Source: Isoetes taiwanensis (lineage: Eukaryota; Streptophyta; Lycopodiopsida; Isoetales; Isoetaceae). From it: a stretch of DNA of 64,000 bases. The notes below the pieces were generated by a model that worked only from the letters and a program-made list of their open reading frames with translations, had not been told where the DNA came from and did not search any database. Made by a program: the position numbers and the translations under genes. This document shows positions 24,480 through 35,858 of the stretch, in pieces (the first letter of the stretch is position 1; each line of letters starts with the position of its first letter). Location of the stretch: positions 6,852,736 to 6,916,735 of the forward strand of contig JAJEKV010000032.1 in NCBI GenBank assembly GCA_021234155.1, given 5' to 3'.

Positions 24480-26230
24480 GGCGCCTTGAATCAGATCTGC
24501 TTTTGTTGATTTTCGCCTGCAGGTGATGAAATGTTTTGAGACGAAAACCATTAACCAATGTAGGTAATGGAGTGCCATCTAACTCTGCCAGTTGGAAAAC
24601 GCTGGGTCTAACCACTTGAACAATTTGATAAGGGCCATGTTAGTGTGTATCAGGTTATATTATATGCATCTTATATTCATGAGAAGCAGTGGCAGTGAAT
24701 ATATTTTTACTACAAGAACAACCTATGAGAAGCAGTGGCAGTGGGTTGTAATGGTCTTACAGTTGAAGATTCAGATACAACGAAAGTGCTTTATGCATAT
24801 AAGTGCTTTATGTGCTTTATGCATATAAGTGCTTTATGTGCTTTATGTGCTTGATGAAAACGCTATATTCCTTTTGTTGGCATGTGGGATATAAGCTGTA
24901 GATGAGGTTTCTATTCTGAGTCACTGAGATCTAGCCGTAACCGTCGTGCAAGATATACATAGGAATGGGGTGCCGGATTTGAGGGGGCGGAGCTCTCGAT
25001 GATGATGATCTATAGTTTGAGCTTAGGAAGTACTCATTGCTTAGAGTAAAAGTGATGAAATGATTTTGAGCATATCAAGGAATGAATGACCATAACTTGG
25101 CTTTCTTGATACTAGATGCTTTTGTACTTGAAGATGTTTTATTGATTTAATATTGCTAGATTGAAAGTACAAGTAAATCATTGTGTTGAACTTACATCCT
25201 TGCAAGGAATTGTTTTTTTTATTAATCCAACAGGCCAAGCCAACGAAACTTGAGTTTACCTGGAAAATTTTTGTACCTGGAATCATAAAGAAGAACCAAA
25301 TCGCCTTCTTTGAATGTTTTTGTCTTCAGACGTTTGTCATGTAAAGATTTTTGCAACTGTTGTCCATGGAGAACACGAATATAAGCATCCCGTCTAAGTT
25401 CATCCAACTGTTCTAATTGATAGACCCTTTCTTTGAGTGCAGCAGGTGGATTATGAGCAGTAGCCAGTTGAAAACGGAGTGTTGGAAGGATGTATTCAAA
25501 CGGCATGAGAGCTTCCTGACCATAAACCAATTTAAAAGGAGTGTGACCGGTAGCAATCTTGAAACAAGTATTGTAGGCCCAAAGAACAAGAGGGAAGTTT
25601 TGTACGCCAACTGCAATGGGGAAGCGTCACAAATTTTCTTGAGAATGGTGACCGAGTTTTGTTGGTGCTTTTCGCCAAACCATTACCTTGAGGATAGTAA
25701 GGTGTGCTCTTGTGATGATGTATCGGGAGATAATCCGCCACTCCTTGATAGTATGATTGATGAAATGGACACCACCGGTCACCGACCAGCTCAGGTAGGG
25801 CAGCCTAATCGTGATAATTTGTTGATAGAGGACCCTAGCCGCGGCTTGCCGCGGTGTTTGTCCGAAGTGCACAAGCTTCCGCCCATTTGGTGGCGTGGTC
25901 GGTGAGAACAGAATGTATCGGGCACGGGTGTGCCGCGGAGAGGATCTATAGGTCCCACAAAGTCCATTCCCCATTTGCCGAAGGGAAGTGGGCGTGGCGA
26001 CCGGCGCCAAGGGAAGAGCGCCGCCGGGCGGGGCGCCCCACCACCGGCAAAGCGCCACACGCGTCTTGGCGTGGGCGTGAGCATCTTTGAAGAGCGTGGC
26101 AAATAATACCCGGCGAGAAGGATTTTTGCGGCCGTGGTGTCACTATGAAAATGACCACCACCTAGCCCCTTGATGAGCTTCTCGAACAATATCCGAACTT
26201 CATGAGGTAGAAACACGGCCGAAGGATGGT
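24480..26230 (-). pseudogene. Integrase domain of the Gypsy element
   Basis: Integrase inserts the cDNA into the host genome. In order on the minus strand: an H2C2-like zinc region (GHFHSDTTAAKILLAGYYLP; the cysteines are lost to frameshifts), catalytic-core motifs KWGMDFVGPIDP and STPYYPQGNGLAKSTNKT, then a C-terminal region (KTFKEGDLVLLYDSRY, PGKLKFRWLG) and, beyond the inserted LTR, QLAELDGTPLPTLVNGFRLK. In the last core motif the catalytic Glu (normally NGLAES) is Lys (codon 25669-25671), consistent with a G-to-A change. Several frameshifts are present. The coding sequence is physically split by the solo LTR at 24638-25232. Confidence 0.88.
24633..25237. mobile_element. Solo LTR nested in the Gypsy integrase
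   Basis: A 595-bp insert (24638-25232) starts TGTTAG, ends CCAACA and is flanked by GGCCA at 24633-24637 and 25233-25237. Removing it and one GGCCA restores a continuous integrase reading across FRWLG and PYQIV. TG...CA ends, an LTR-like length and a 5-bp duplication without internal genes define a solo LTR left by recombination. Inside are two copies of GAGAAGCAGTGGCAGTG and a cluster of AAGTGCTTTATG repeats. The parent family (possibly Copia, from TGTTRG...CCAACA termini) is inference. Orientation was not determined. Confidence 0.9.
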
Positions 26231-26419
26231 GTCCTTACCTTTTTGTAGAGATGTCCCGCAACCATGGTGTAGTCACCTGACCTCGGAGAAATTGATGGCG
26301 ACGGATTGCCGCTAAGGTGAGAGAGCGCCTCGCCTTTCTCGGTGGAAGAGCACCCGTGAGGAGGTACTGCTGAAAATCATGGAACCAATGTGGTGTTGCC
26401 GATTTAAAAAAGAGCCGAA

Positions 26420-27120
26420 AGCATCAGGAAGGCGCCCGAGACTCCGGTTGAGGGATCATCCGTGGTGGATGCGTGAAAGATAATCCGGGACTACATGAGA
26501 TTTGCCGCCTTATGAACGATTTCAAAAGGAGCAAATTCACGGAGAAGAAGGACCCAACGAGCAATGCGCCCGTGGGCGTGGACTTGTTGATCAAATAGAG
26601 GAGTGCTTGGTGGTCCACAAAGAACTTGATTTGACTGCCTAAAGGTAATGACGGAAGCGTTGGACACAAAAATGAGACCCAAAGCTTCACGCCCAGGGCA
26701 GAATAGTTGCGCCGCCAGTAATTGAGTTTTCGGCCGGGCGAAGCGATTTGGTTTGTCGAGCAGCGCATCATATTCTTGAGAAAGAACAGCTCCAATAGCA
26801 AATGCCGAGACATCGACATGAAGCGGAAAGGGCTTGTCCCATTGAGGAGGAACAAGAACGGTGCCCGAGTAAGCAAAAAGCTTTTTTGTTGGAAAGCAAA
26901 GATCCACCGGGAATTCCAAGCCCGTAGATTCGGCCACCCGTGAGTTTATGAATGGATCCGCAATGGCTGCTAGTCCAGGTATGAAGGTGGAGTAATAGTT
27001 GACCTTACCCAGAAAGGAGCGTGTCTCCTTGATATTGGCTGGTGCTTGAGCCTTGAGCACAATAACCGATTTTGGCGGGGATCTCGTGGTGATACCCGCT
27101 TTGTTCGACAACATGGCCTA
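26420..27120 (-). pseudogene. RNase H domain of the Gypsy element
   Basis: Degrades the RNA strand of the hybrid during reverse transcription. The connection and start read FLGKVNYYSTFIPGLAAIADP. The RNase H core follows: PLHVDVSAFAIGAVLSQEYD with the first catalytic Asp, then, after frame changes, KLNYWRRNYSALG and a late HGRIARWVLLLREF block. At least two frameshifts split it. Confidence 0.85.
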
Positions 27121-27199
27121 ACAGACACCAGAGGTGACGCAAAAAGGTGCATTTTTCGTGATTGAGACTAATGCCGGACTCATCACATTTCGGAAGACG

Positions 27200-27720
27200 A
27201 AGTTCCAATTTATCCAAATGGTCAGCCATGGAACTCAGAGGCAGAGAAGTCATCTTGAAAAATTTGCAAGAAGGGATTTTCCTTCATGAAATCATGAAAA
27301 ACTGAGAGCATGATGCGTTGAAACGTGGATGGAGAGTTGGATAAGCCAAAAGGAACCACCTTGTAGGCAAAAGTGCCCCACGGGGTGGTGAAAGTAGTCT
27401 TGAGTTGATCAGATTCTTTGATTGAGATCTGATTGTAGCCAGAAAAACCATCCATGAAGGAGTACATCTCATGTCCGCCTACCTCCTCCGTAACACGGTC
27501 CGTGAAGGAAGTGGAAAATGATCACTCCGTGGCCTGATTGAGTTTCCGATAGTCCACCGCACTTCGGATCTTACCATTGTATTTAAGGGCAATGACGATG
27601 GGGCTCACCCATTCAGAATGTTTGACTTCATAGATCAAACCTGCAGCAAGGAGTTTGTCAATTTCTGCCTTGACGCGATCACGGTAATTAGGGTTGAGCC
27701 GGTACTGTCGTTGCTACACT
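27200..27720 (-). pseudogene. Reverse transcriptase domain of the Gypsy element
   Basis: Recognisable Ty3-type RT. NPNYRDRVKAEIDKLL and WVSPIVIALKYNGKIRSAVD lie upstream, then SFMDGFSGYNQISIKESD, FTTPWGTFAYKVVPFGL and SNSPSTFQRIM. The active-site box reads FQDD in place of the usual YxDD. A stop separates the first part from MDGFSGYNQ. It precedes RNase H and integrase, as in Gypsy. Confidence 0.9.
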
Positions 27721-28169
27721 GGGCGTGCATCGATTTGGTAGGAATGGTGAGTTCCCCAAGCTTTTGTTGATTCCCCAAGATCTCTCAGAACTCCGTGTAA
27801 AATGTGTTTGAATTTTGTGAAGCGGCTTGACGGCCCCATTCGCACGATAAGGAGCGGAAGATTTGCGGCAATGCGGACAAGTTGATTGTTGCCGACGCCC
27901 ACAATCTCTACTTCGAGTCCAATATGGGGTATTACTTCCAGTATCCTGGACAATGTGTGCGTGGAGGTTGGAGCATAACGGATCGTGGCACTTTTGCGTG
28001 GTGAAAAGAGGGGTTGCTCGGTTTCATCCGCCAGAGGTTGCTTCATGGCGTGTACATCAACAGGGGAGTTGCGGGAGGTTCACCCTGAAAAGTGATCAAC
28101 ACGTTGGATTCGATTGCAAGGAGCCAGGTAAGGGTCAAGCAAAGCACCACAACCTGGTCCCGATCAAGA

Positions 28170-28740
28170 GTCATTTCTCCCCAAGGATCAAAGATATTCG
28201 GGTAGGATGACAGAGGCGCACTCCGCAGTGGAGCCCGAACTTGATAAATATTTGAGCTTCTTCCGAATGCGGTAATCCGAGAGAGAGGGTTCCGCGATTG
28301 TCAACAGAAATGATCCCGCCTGTTTGCAAGTCCATGGTGGCATTGAGATGATCATCGGTGATGACTAATCGGGTCCGTGGGCCCAAGAATGGATACTCTT
28401 TGCCCGGGCGGAGAAAAGGTCCGGCCGATCAACATTTCATAGTCACCGGATCTTCGCCCTTTCCAAACCCAAATTCCATGGGGAAGCCGGAGATCACCGA
28501 TGTTGATGTGAAGAAGAGGTGTGACGCCTTTGAGGTCGCGCGGATATGGCCATTAGCCAACTTGATGTCATATGGGGCACGAAAGAGTTGTGTGATGCCC
28601 ATTTGTTTTGCGGAGTTTATCCGTGATGAGATTGATCGCGCTACCTCCATCTATTTGAACATGGTTGACTTGCCGATTACCCACCGTGGCATGGACCGTG
28701 GGTGTAGAGGTAGCCACAGCCCCAACTAAAACAGTTTGGG
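28170..28740 (-). pseudogene. Aspartic protease domain of the Gypsy element
   Basis: Retroviral-type protease that would cleave the polyprotein. Around 28620-28665 the minus strand encodes VQIDGGSAINLITDKLRK, where DGGS is the variant catalytic motif common in plant Gypsy proteases. YDIKLANGHIRATSK follows. After frameshifts it continues with GPRTRLVITDDHLNATMDL and GIISVDNRGTLSLGLP (28171-28386). Frame breaks make it non-functional. Confidence 0.7.
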
Positions 28741-29199
28741 AGTGGTAACCGGTCCTTGAGAGCAGGATGAAGTTTCAAAATGGTTGCCAAGCTTAAAGGA
28801 ATTTTGATCTTGGCTAGCTCCTCTTGGAGTTCTAGAGGCACATGAGAAAAAGGATCCGCTGGTTCCACCGGGAGTGGAGTGGTAGTGAAGCAAACTTCTT
28901 TGAGTAAGTCAACCCGGCAAAGAATATTGGGATACGCCCGAGAGCGTGGAGGTTGAGATGTGGAAGAGGTATCTTGTCTTTGTTGAGCTGGTGGTGGCAT
29001 GAACGCGTTTGCCAATGTGCGCCTTCAGCAGCCTTTGCATGAGGTTCAAAATGCTTTGGCGGACTTTTGGCATGACATGTGGCATGAGCTTCTCCAAGTC
29101 GTGCAAAGTGAACTTTTTTTTTCGGCCCTCATGAGGAATGGTGTCAACCGCAAAGGCCGGGTTGCGTGCCATTGGAATAATGGTCAAGGGACGTGATGC

Positions 29200-30850
29200 C
29201 TTGGTCGGGCGCGGAAACTAAACCAACCCAATTTTGACGGCTGGACTGGAGGATTAAGTGCCTGAAAAATTTCCTCTTGTGCTTGTTGATCCAAATTTGA
29301 GGTTGATTTGTTGGAGCTGGTTGATAGCGTGATTGCTTTGGCGCTTGGTGGCTTCTTAAGAACCGGTCTCGGGCCTTGTTTGCCATTAGCAATCCAGAGT
29401 TGGTAAGCCGTGAGGCGGACCGATGTGGTCCGATTTGTGCCGTGAAGTCGCACTGAACTTGTGGAAGTTGAGGACACGCCGTGGTGGTATGACCCCATTC
29501 TTGACAAGTGATAACACCGAAGCTTTGGAAGGATCAAAAGGAGGACGGGTTGGATCCCCGTGGTTGCTCCCTGCGGTCGATAGAGTTGCGTGGGTTGCAC
29601 CCGGGTGGTGGGCTGCCGATAGTGCGATTGTTGCCGAGGTGTGGTTTGCACTTGATAAACCATTTTGTTGCGGAACGGTGTGGGATGAGTGCGAAAGTGC
29701 ACTCTTCCGCGGCATGATTGCACATGTTGCATCGCTTGCAATGAGGCGGGCCATTGGTGGAGTTGCACTCATTTGCCAAATGGCCTTGGTATTTGCAAAT
29801 ATGGCACCAGATTTGATCGCTTGTGGATTAGCGTGTTGAGGCTGAACAATTGTTTGTGGAACCATAGGAGGTGGAATGAACGGAGCTCTTGAAGAGCCAC
29901 GCCTCGGGAGGAAACATTGATCGAAAGTGATTGACAAGGTCGATAGCCCGCCCAAAGTCTTGGGACGGTGGTATTCACCATGAGTCGAATAGCCGGAGGA
30001 AGTCCTTGGAGAAACCGCACCAAAAACCGGCTCTGTGTGGGGTACTCCTTGAGCTTACTTAGCGAGAATGTGAAGTCGATCCGCAAAATCAAGGCAGACT
30101 CGTGGGCTCTTGTTGAAGTTCATTGAGTTGCTTGAGATGAAGTTGATCATCATCCGTGGTTCCATAATGAGACGTAAAAGCAGTTCTCATTTCGGACCGA
30201 TCTTGTTTCCAATGGCTTTTGTTGGACATGAGCCATTGATGAGGAGAGCCACGCAGGTGGTGGAAAAAGATGTGGAATTTCAGTTGAGGTTGCGCGATGA
30301 CCATTTAGGACAGCTAGAGCCTCAAATTCTTCCATGTGGGCCTGAGCACTTTGGTCTAAACGGTTTGCCTTTCGTGTTGCCAAAGGTGGGATAAGTCGGG
30401 GATTTGAGTCCGAAAGGTAGATGTGAAAGTGTCTTTGGGCTGGAACAGAAATGCAGATAGTGAGGATATTGAGGTTGAGTTGGATGTGGCATGGTGCCCG
30501 AAGGACCCCGATGAAGGGGTGATCGCGGGTTGAGAAACCGGGTAGCTGGAGCATTGGTTTTGAGATCCGTAAGGTTGTAAAATGGAAGGGCAAAGGGGAA
30601 ACGAGGGAAAGGATATTCCCCGGTAGGCGCAAAGGAGACGTGTGGATAGTCGTGCCCACCCGGGAGATGATGGTTGTGAAGGAAGAGGCGATGGCCCGGA
30701 AGAATGATGGATGTAGGCATGTTGGGGGTATGAAAGTACGGTTGAGAAGGTTGAGCCCCGATAAGGCTCCCCGAGCAGTGATGAGGGGACCGAGGTTGTG
30801 AGCAATGTTTGCACGCTTTGGGGCTGGGACGGACGACAGACACGAGGGGT
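29200..30850 (-). pseudogene. Gag region of the Gypsy element with two zinc knuckles
   Basis: Gag forms the virus-like particle and binds RNA. The capsid part reads FFHHLRGSPHQWLMSNKSHW, MRTAFTSHYGTTDDDQLHL and then FLQGLPPAIRLMVNTTVP in successive frames (30300-29900). Two CX2CX4HX4C knuckles follow: C-HI-C-KYQG-H-LANE-C at 29765-29806 and C-KR-C-NMCN-H-AAEE-C just downstream. The N-terminal part is Pro/Ser-rich. Frameshifts are frequent. It lies directly inside the 5' LTR. Confidence 0.82.
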
Positions 30851-31058
30851 GGTGGCGCCGACCGAGCCCTAGACCAAGATGGCCTCCTCTATGTTATAAG
30901 CAGATCCATACATGTCGTGAAACAGGTTCGACGCTGACGGGCGCTCCAAGCGAGAGGCCGCCTCGAGAAAAGGAGTTCTTCCGGGCGCGGAAATTACCGG
31001 GACGCATATGGCATGTAAGAAAGTAAGATGGAATCGCACGGCAACCGGCGGCGCATGG

Positions 31059-31639
31059 TGTTTGGGGTCTGGGTTCGGGAACTCCTGGAAGACAGCCCTC
31101 TGTGAGGACCCGTGGATCTAGCAGGAGAGTCCGGGGGACTATGTCACGCGGGATTTGCAAGAAGAGAAGAAAACAGAACAAATGAGAGAAAAATGATAAG
31201 CTTCCTTGATATCAATGATGAACATACATGAGCTCTCGCAATAGAGAGAAAACTGAAAGGAGACAAGACTCAAAACTCATCTAAAAAACTCATGTGCTAG
31301 CTCTACTCATATATAGTACAATGGCCTTTGGCCCAATATAGACACTCTGACTGATCTCGGTGCCGACTCCTGGAAGGAGGCCTGATTTGCAGGAATGTTG
31401 GCGGTGCCTCTTGAAGTGCCTAGAATCACGCTGACGCCGACGTGGCGGACGGGCCGCCACTTGTCTGAGCGGGCGCCTCTTGTTGACGGGCCACAGGGCT
31501 TTGACCAAGGTGCGTGTGTCCGGCCGCTTGGTCTTCACGAGCCTTTGATGGCTGACCCGTGGCTGACTGAGGATCCTTGAGCTTGACCTGGTCTGTCGTA
31601 TGCATGAATAGTCCTGTACCAGGAGGCACAGGACTAACA
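31059..31639 (-). repeat. 5' LTR of the Gypsy element
   Basis: Pairs with 19936-20517. It contains AATATAGACACTC and CTCATATATAGTAC, which may include the promoter, and it ends TG...CA next to the duplicated TCGTG at 31640-31644. The U3 third (about 31430-31639) is strongly diverged from its partner. Confidence 0.95.
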
Positions 31640-31644
31640 TCGTG

Positions 31645-31771
31645 GTATATACCCGCTGGATGGCCACATTATTCCTGCTATGGACTCGTTGGATGGCCAT
31701 TTGTGCATTTCAAATGTTTCTAGCATAAAACATTGTCATATCCAGATGAATGGTCACATTGCAACAAACTG
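31645..31771. other. Host flank between Gypsy element and array B
   Basis: A short stretch with repeated GGATGGCCA words (GCTGGATGGCCACATT and GTTGGATGGCCATTTG). This was contiguous with 19930 before the Gypsy insertion. Confidence 0.5.
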
Positions 31772-32846
31772 GTTCGAGCTCCCATATTTCATATTCTAAA
31801 TCCTTAGGCGAAGCCATATAGAGGCTCGATATACCATTAAAATCTTGGGCAAACTCGTATTTGATATCTCAAAATCATAGGCGCCCCCAATCATAAATGA
31901 GCATAAGCGAAACGAGAGGTGCCCAGAGGCTCCAACATATAGTTTGGGCCGTAGGATTGACAGATCCGATGACTGTAGTAGTCCAGGGTGCATCTCGTTA
32001 TGTGGCAAAATAAGAGGGGGTTCCAGGGGGATTTGATATGGATATAATTGCTAAAATCATAGAACATATCCCTAAAACAATTTAATGGGTTATTATAAAA
32101 AAAGACATAGATTTAAGATAAAAAATAGTCACGTTAGCTCGCTGGTTAGATTGATTAAAGTAGTCTTATTAGGACGTTGAGTTATTTTGGTAGAGGTTTG
32201 AGCTTCCGTATTTCATATTCTAAAACCTTAGGCGAAACCGTATAGAGGCTCGATATACCATCAAAACCTTAGGCAAAGTCGTATTTAACATCTCAAAATC
32301 ATAGATGCCCCAGTCATAAATGAGCATACACGAAACGAGAGGTGCTCAGAGGCTCCAACATATAGTCTGGGCCGTAGGATTGACAAATTCAACGACTGTG
32401 GTAGTCCAGGGTGCACCTAAGTTTAAAATATGTAGCAAAATAACAGGGGGTTCCATGGGGATTTGATATGGATATAATTCCTGAAACCATAGACCATATC
32501 CCTAAAACAAGTCAATAGAATAGAGTAGAATAGAATAGAATAGAATAGAATAGAATAGAATAGAATAGGATTTTTATCGTCCACGGAGACCAATTGGCAT
32601 ATGGATTATTATTAAAAAAAAAACATGGATTTAAGATAAAAAAATAGTCACGTTAGCTAACTGGTTAGATTGGTTAAAGTAGTATTATTAGGACATTGAG
32701 TTATTTTGGTAAAGGTTCGAGCTCTCGTATTTCATATTCTAAAATCTTAGGCGAAGCCGTATAGAGGCTCAATATACCATCAAAACCTTAGGCAAACTCA
32801 TATTTGACATCTCAAAATCATAGGCGCCCCCAATTATAAATGAGCA
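31772..32846 (+). repeat. ~425-bp tandem repeat, array B left part
   Basis: A partial unit begins at the B box (GGTTCGAGCTCCC, 31772) and further units start at 31999 and 32429. It is cut at 32846 in the word GAGCA by the Helitron; the missing remainder resumes at 43213 (TAAGC...). Unit structure, including a LINE stub in the last unit, matches array A. Confidence 0.92.
32511..32601 (-). mobile_element. LINE 3'-end stub inside array B
   Basis: On the minus strand it reads CCAATTGGTCTCCGTGGACG and then ATAAAAATC with about ten CTATT units. It occupies the same site, after CCTAAAACAA, as the stub in array A, so the two arrays share a common ancestor carrying the insertion. Confidence 0.78.
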
Positions 32847-32875
32847 CTAGAAACGTGTGCCCGGCAATGCCGGGC
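32847..32875 (-). other. Helitron 3' terminal hairpin and CTAG end
   Basis: A perfect 7-bp stem GCCCGGC/GCCGGGC with loop ATT, then ACACGTTT and CTAG on the minus strand, then a host T. It marks the termination signal of rolling-circle transposition. Confidence 0.85.
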
Positions 32876-33106
32876 ATTAGTCGTAGATAGGCGGAATGGA
32901 CAGATGTGATGAAAAGCCAAGGTGGAATTGATTGGGTTGTTGGTAGAATGTAATATGTAGGATATTAGAATGTAATAGTAGAATGGAATGGAACAATCAT
33001 GAACTAAAGATGATGGTAGTGGTTTTGTAGAAATGCATAGATAATGAAGTGCAAGTGAACATTTTGCATCTAGTTGGAAGGCATTTTCACTCGATTGATT
33101 AAGAGA

Positions 33107-33154
33107 TAGAATAGAATAGAATAGAATAGAATATGATTTTATCGTCCACGGAGA
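33107..33154 (-). mobile_element. Shortest LINE 3'-end stub
   Basis: About six (AATAG) units, then ATGATTTTATCGTCCACGGA and GA, after which similarity stops. Only ~20 bp of the LINE 3' end were copied beyond the tail. It lies inside the Helitron. Confidence 0.6.
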
Positions 33155-33379
33155 TAGCGTGTAGGCTCATCTAGCAAAAGCAATGCGCATGTGTGCTTCC
33201 CTATCTCTAGATATTTTAGGCTAGTAAGGGCATCATGCAAAATATATATCCAAGCTAGAATGTGGCAAATAAATAAGTGTACTCTGTTCTTTGATCGTGA
33301 GAAGAAGTACATCATAAGTATTAAAAAAATTGCACATCCATATAAATCTAATACATTTTCACAGTTTATGTGCTACTTT

Positions 33380-33550
33380 TTAAATCTAAACCCTAAACCA
33401 ATGGGTATTAGTGGTTGTGTCTTGATTTGATAAATCTTGAATACTCCCATTGGTTATATTGGAGGATATAGTGGATCCTACAATATAAATCCTTAAACCT
33501 TCAACCCTAAACCCAAAAATCCTAGACCATAAACCCTACCTAAACTCTAA
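33380..33550. repeat. Degenerate telomere-like CCCTAAA motifs
   Basis: Several CCCTAAAC/CCTAAACC words (AACCCTAAACCA near 33391, AACCCTAAACCC near 33503, AAACCCTACC near 33532) in AT-rich DNA. They are too degenerate to be a functional telomere; a chance or old interstitial origin is possible. Confidence 0.35.
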
Positions 33551-33578
33551 ACCAGCCAAGCAATAGTGGTTCTTTGAT

Positions 33579-33732
33579 AAGTTCTAACTATTCCATTGGT
33601 TATCTATTTGATACGGGTGCTTGACAATGCTGGCCATGTGTATGGGTGTGGTTGTAAGTTCTAACTATTCCATTGATTGTCTTTTGGATAGTGGTGCTTG
33701 ACAATGTTGGCTATGTGTATGGGTGTGTATAT
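33579..33732. repeat. 77-bp tandem duplication
   Basis: Two units start AAGTTCTAACTATTCCATT at 33579 and 33656. A more diverged relative (TCCCATTGGTTAT) lies near 33445, so the duplication sits in an older repeat cluster. Confidence 0.85.
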
Positions 33733-35257
33733 ATTGTCGGTATATTTACTCATAACCTTTGTGAGCTTGCTCAAATTCCTGACAATTTTGTTATGCTTAT
33801 TGTGTGTTGTTTGTGAGTATCTTGTACAAAATAGCTCTCACAATTGTTCCTTTGTGTGCTTGCTGCAATTTATGTTATGCTTATTAGAAATGTGAATTCT
33901 TTATGAATATCTTAGACAAATGGCATGTGCAATTGTTTTTTCTTTCCCTAAACGGAGTCTAATTTGTTGAAAATGTTGTTATGCAAGTCATAGAAGCATA
34001 ATAAAAAGCGAAGCAGACCAAGTTACGGGAAGTCTTGCCAAGTAAGATTTAGGAGCTGCAAACACAACCATCCAATAAAATTCAAAGGAAATGAGAAAAA
34101 AAATTGTACTTGTAGAATCTTTGCATATTTCGAGCTTTAACTTGCACAACATGCACTTGTCTCGCACAATTCAAAAAGGAATTTTGTGATATACATATCA
34201 ACATGCCACTATGTATCAGCATGCCATGAAGTTGAGCATTTGAATACATTTGGATACTTCAAATCTCACCTCCAACTTTCCTTGTACCTCCAAATGCCCA
34301 TTTTTCAATAGCCAAACAATCAGAGACCATTCTGGTAGCTTGTGTAAATTCTATATAAGACATAGCACAGTGCCAAGTTTTGAAGCAATGCAAGTAATGT
34401 TTGTCCATCTAGTCCAAACAATAGCTTAAAAGTTAAATAAATGGTTTCCAGTACACAATGTAGCTAATCTGAGACATCACACAATGCTGCCGAAAACAAA
34501 TTAAGCCAAAACAAATTATTGTGGATAAGATGGGTTTCTTAGCATATTGAAATCCCTGTGATATGAGTAGAACTAAAAGTAGTCCATTAGGAACATGTAA
34601 TCGTTTACAAACCACTGTTTGTTTAAGAGAGTTCTCTTGCCATCTGGTTTGCCTTGGAACTATTACATGGAAGCTTTCAAAATATGTCTGGTTTTATACT
34701 GCTATACATAATCCACATGAAATCTTCCTCAATTATACATGCAGGAAAGTGGATCTAGTATGTCCCTTAATGGATGTGAAATGCTGTGTTGGCACATTGA
34801 TCAATTTCTCTTGCATAAGAAAAGCATTAGATGCAAAAAGAAAGCTCTGGTAATTGCAACTGCAACATATGACAAAAAGAGCATAAGCCATGCTTTGTAA
34901 GTATCAACTGTCATAGGAAATATATGGTAAAGTGAGATTCAAACTACGTTGCTATGGTGAAATGGTTGTCATTCAAGCAGCTCTGCACAAAAAAGTCCAA
35001 AACATTGTGGATCATAACAATAGTTCCAGCCATATCCAGTGGCATCATGAAATACATGAACTGAACTGGAAAAATATTCGCATCCCATAACAAAATTAAA
35101 ATCATAGAGAAGGGTTACTTCCCTTCATAGAAAAGAATGCTTTCAACAAATCCACTCACCTCCTGCCAAATTTATGCAACAATCCTACTTTAGAACAGAT
35201 CTAGCTTTGTTATTTGAACCTGATTCTGTGAAAGGAGCAAAAATCTAAAGATCACCT
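33733..35257. other. Helitron cargo without recognised gene
   Basis: AT-rich DNA with short frames only. No domain, RNA or repeat structure could be supported. Confidence 0.4.
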
Positions 35258-35690
35258 GATATGCTCCATTTCCGCCATAGCAATAATACACTCCATTTGC
35301 ACCACAACAATTATCTGCCGCTAAGCTCATTGCAATATTGTCCTGCATTTCATGTAAACTTCTGCGAATGCTTGTCTACTAAAGTATTTTAAGAAATGAT
35401 TTCATTATGAACTCTTTCAAAGATTATGAATGACCTTCAACCTACTTGCCGAATATCATCACCAAGCTTCCTCATCTTCGACAAAAAATCATCTTACATA
35501 ACACAATGGTCTAAATAGTATGGATATATCTCTGCTTGCATAACCTTCAGTATCCTTGAGAGCCTTCGTGTATCTTTATTCATCATTGCCCACGTGTTGC
35601 ATGGTTGCCCCAGTATGTTAGCTTCTTGCATGCATTCGTGCAAAGTAAACTCAGAAGACAGCTTATAGTCTCCTTATGGATTGCCACATA
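35258..35690 (-). pseudogene. Two exon remnants of an unidentified gene inside the Helitron
   Basis: On the minus strand a coding-like block (LHECMQEANILGQPCNTWAM, KDTRRLSRILKVMQAEIYPY, SKMRKLGDDIRQ) ends at CAA|GTAGGT near 35453. After an intron-sized gap, ATGCAG|GAC opens a second block near 35344 in the matching phase (DNIAMSLAADNCC, VYYCYGGNGAYQ), which ends at CAG|GTGATC. One in-frame stop interrupts the first block (CVM*DDFL). Splice-site consistency argues for a captured gene fragment. The protein family is not recognised. Confidence 0.4.
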
Positions 35691-35858
35691 AAGGTGTCTC
35701 GCCGAATAAATTCGTATAGGTCATCAATTTGAATCTCCCGCTACTGCAACTTTGGCACCCCCAAAACCCCCAAACCCCCAAAAGGTGCTCTGCCCGCCTT
35801 TCTGAGTCCCCAAATTGGATTCTAAGCACCCTTTCCGCAGCCAGAGACCCCTCAAACT

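Larger units (their letters stand above)
19936..31639 (-). mobile_element. Full-length Ty3/Gypsy LTR retrotransposon with extra ORF after pol
   Basis: An 11.7-kb element with LTRs starting TG and ending CA, a 5-bp target duplication TCGTG (19931-19935 and 31640-31644) and a polypurine tract. The domain order on the minus strand is gag, protease, reverse transcriptase, RNase H, integrase, which defines Ty3/Gypsy. A further coding region of about 1.2 kb lies between integrase and the 3' LTR. No chromodomain is visible after the integrase, so a non-chromovirus lineage of the Tat/Athila type is likely by inference. All ORFs carry frameshifts or stops, so it is non-autonomous now. A solo LTR (24638-25232) has inserted into the integrase end. 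A clean TGG-type primer binding site next to the 5' LTR could not be read. Confidence 0.95.

Noticed and set aside
31030-31058. Primer binding site next to the 5' LTR
   Set aside because: No TGG-starting sequence complementary to a tRNA 3' end at the expected place; the region is probably mutated.
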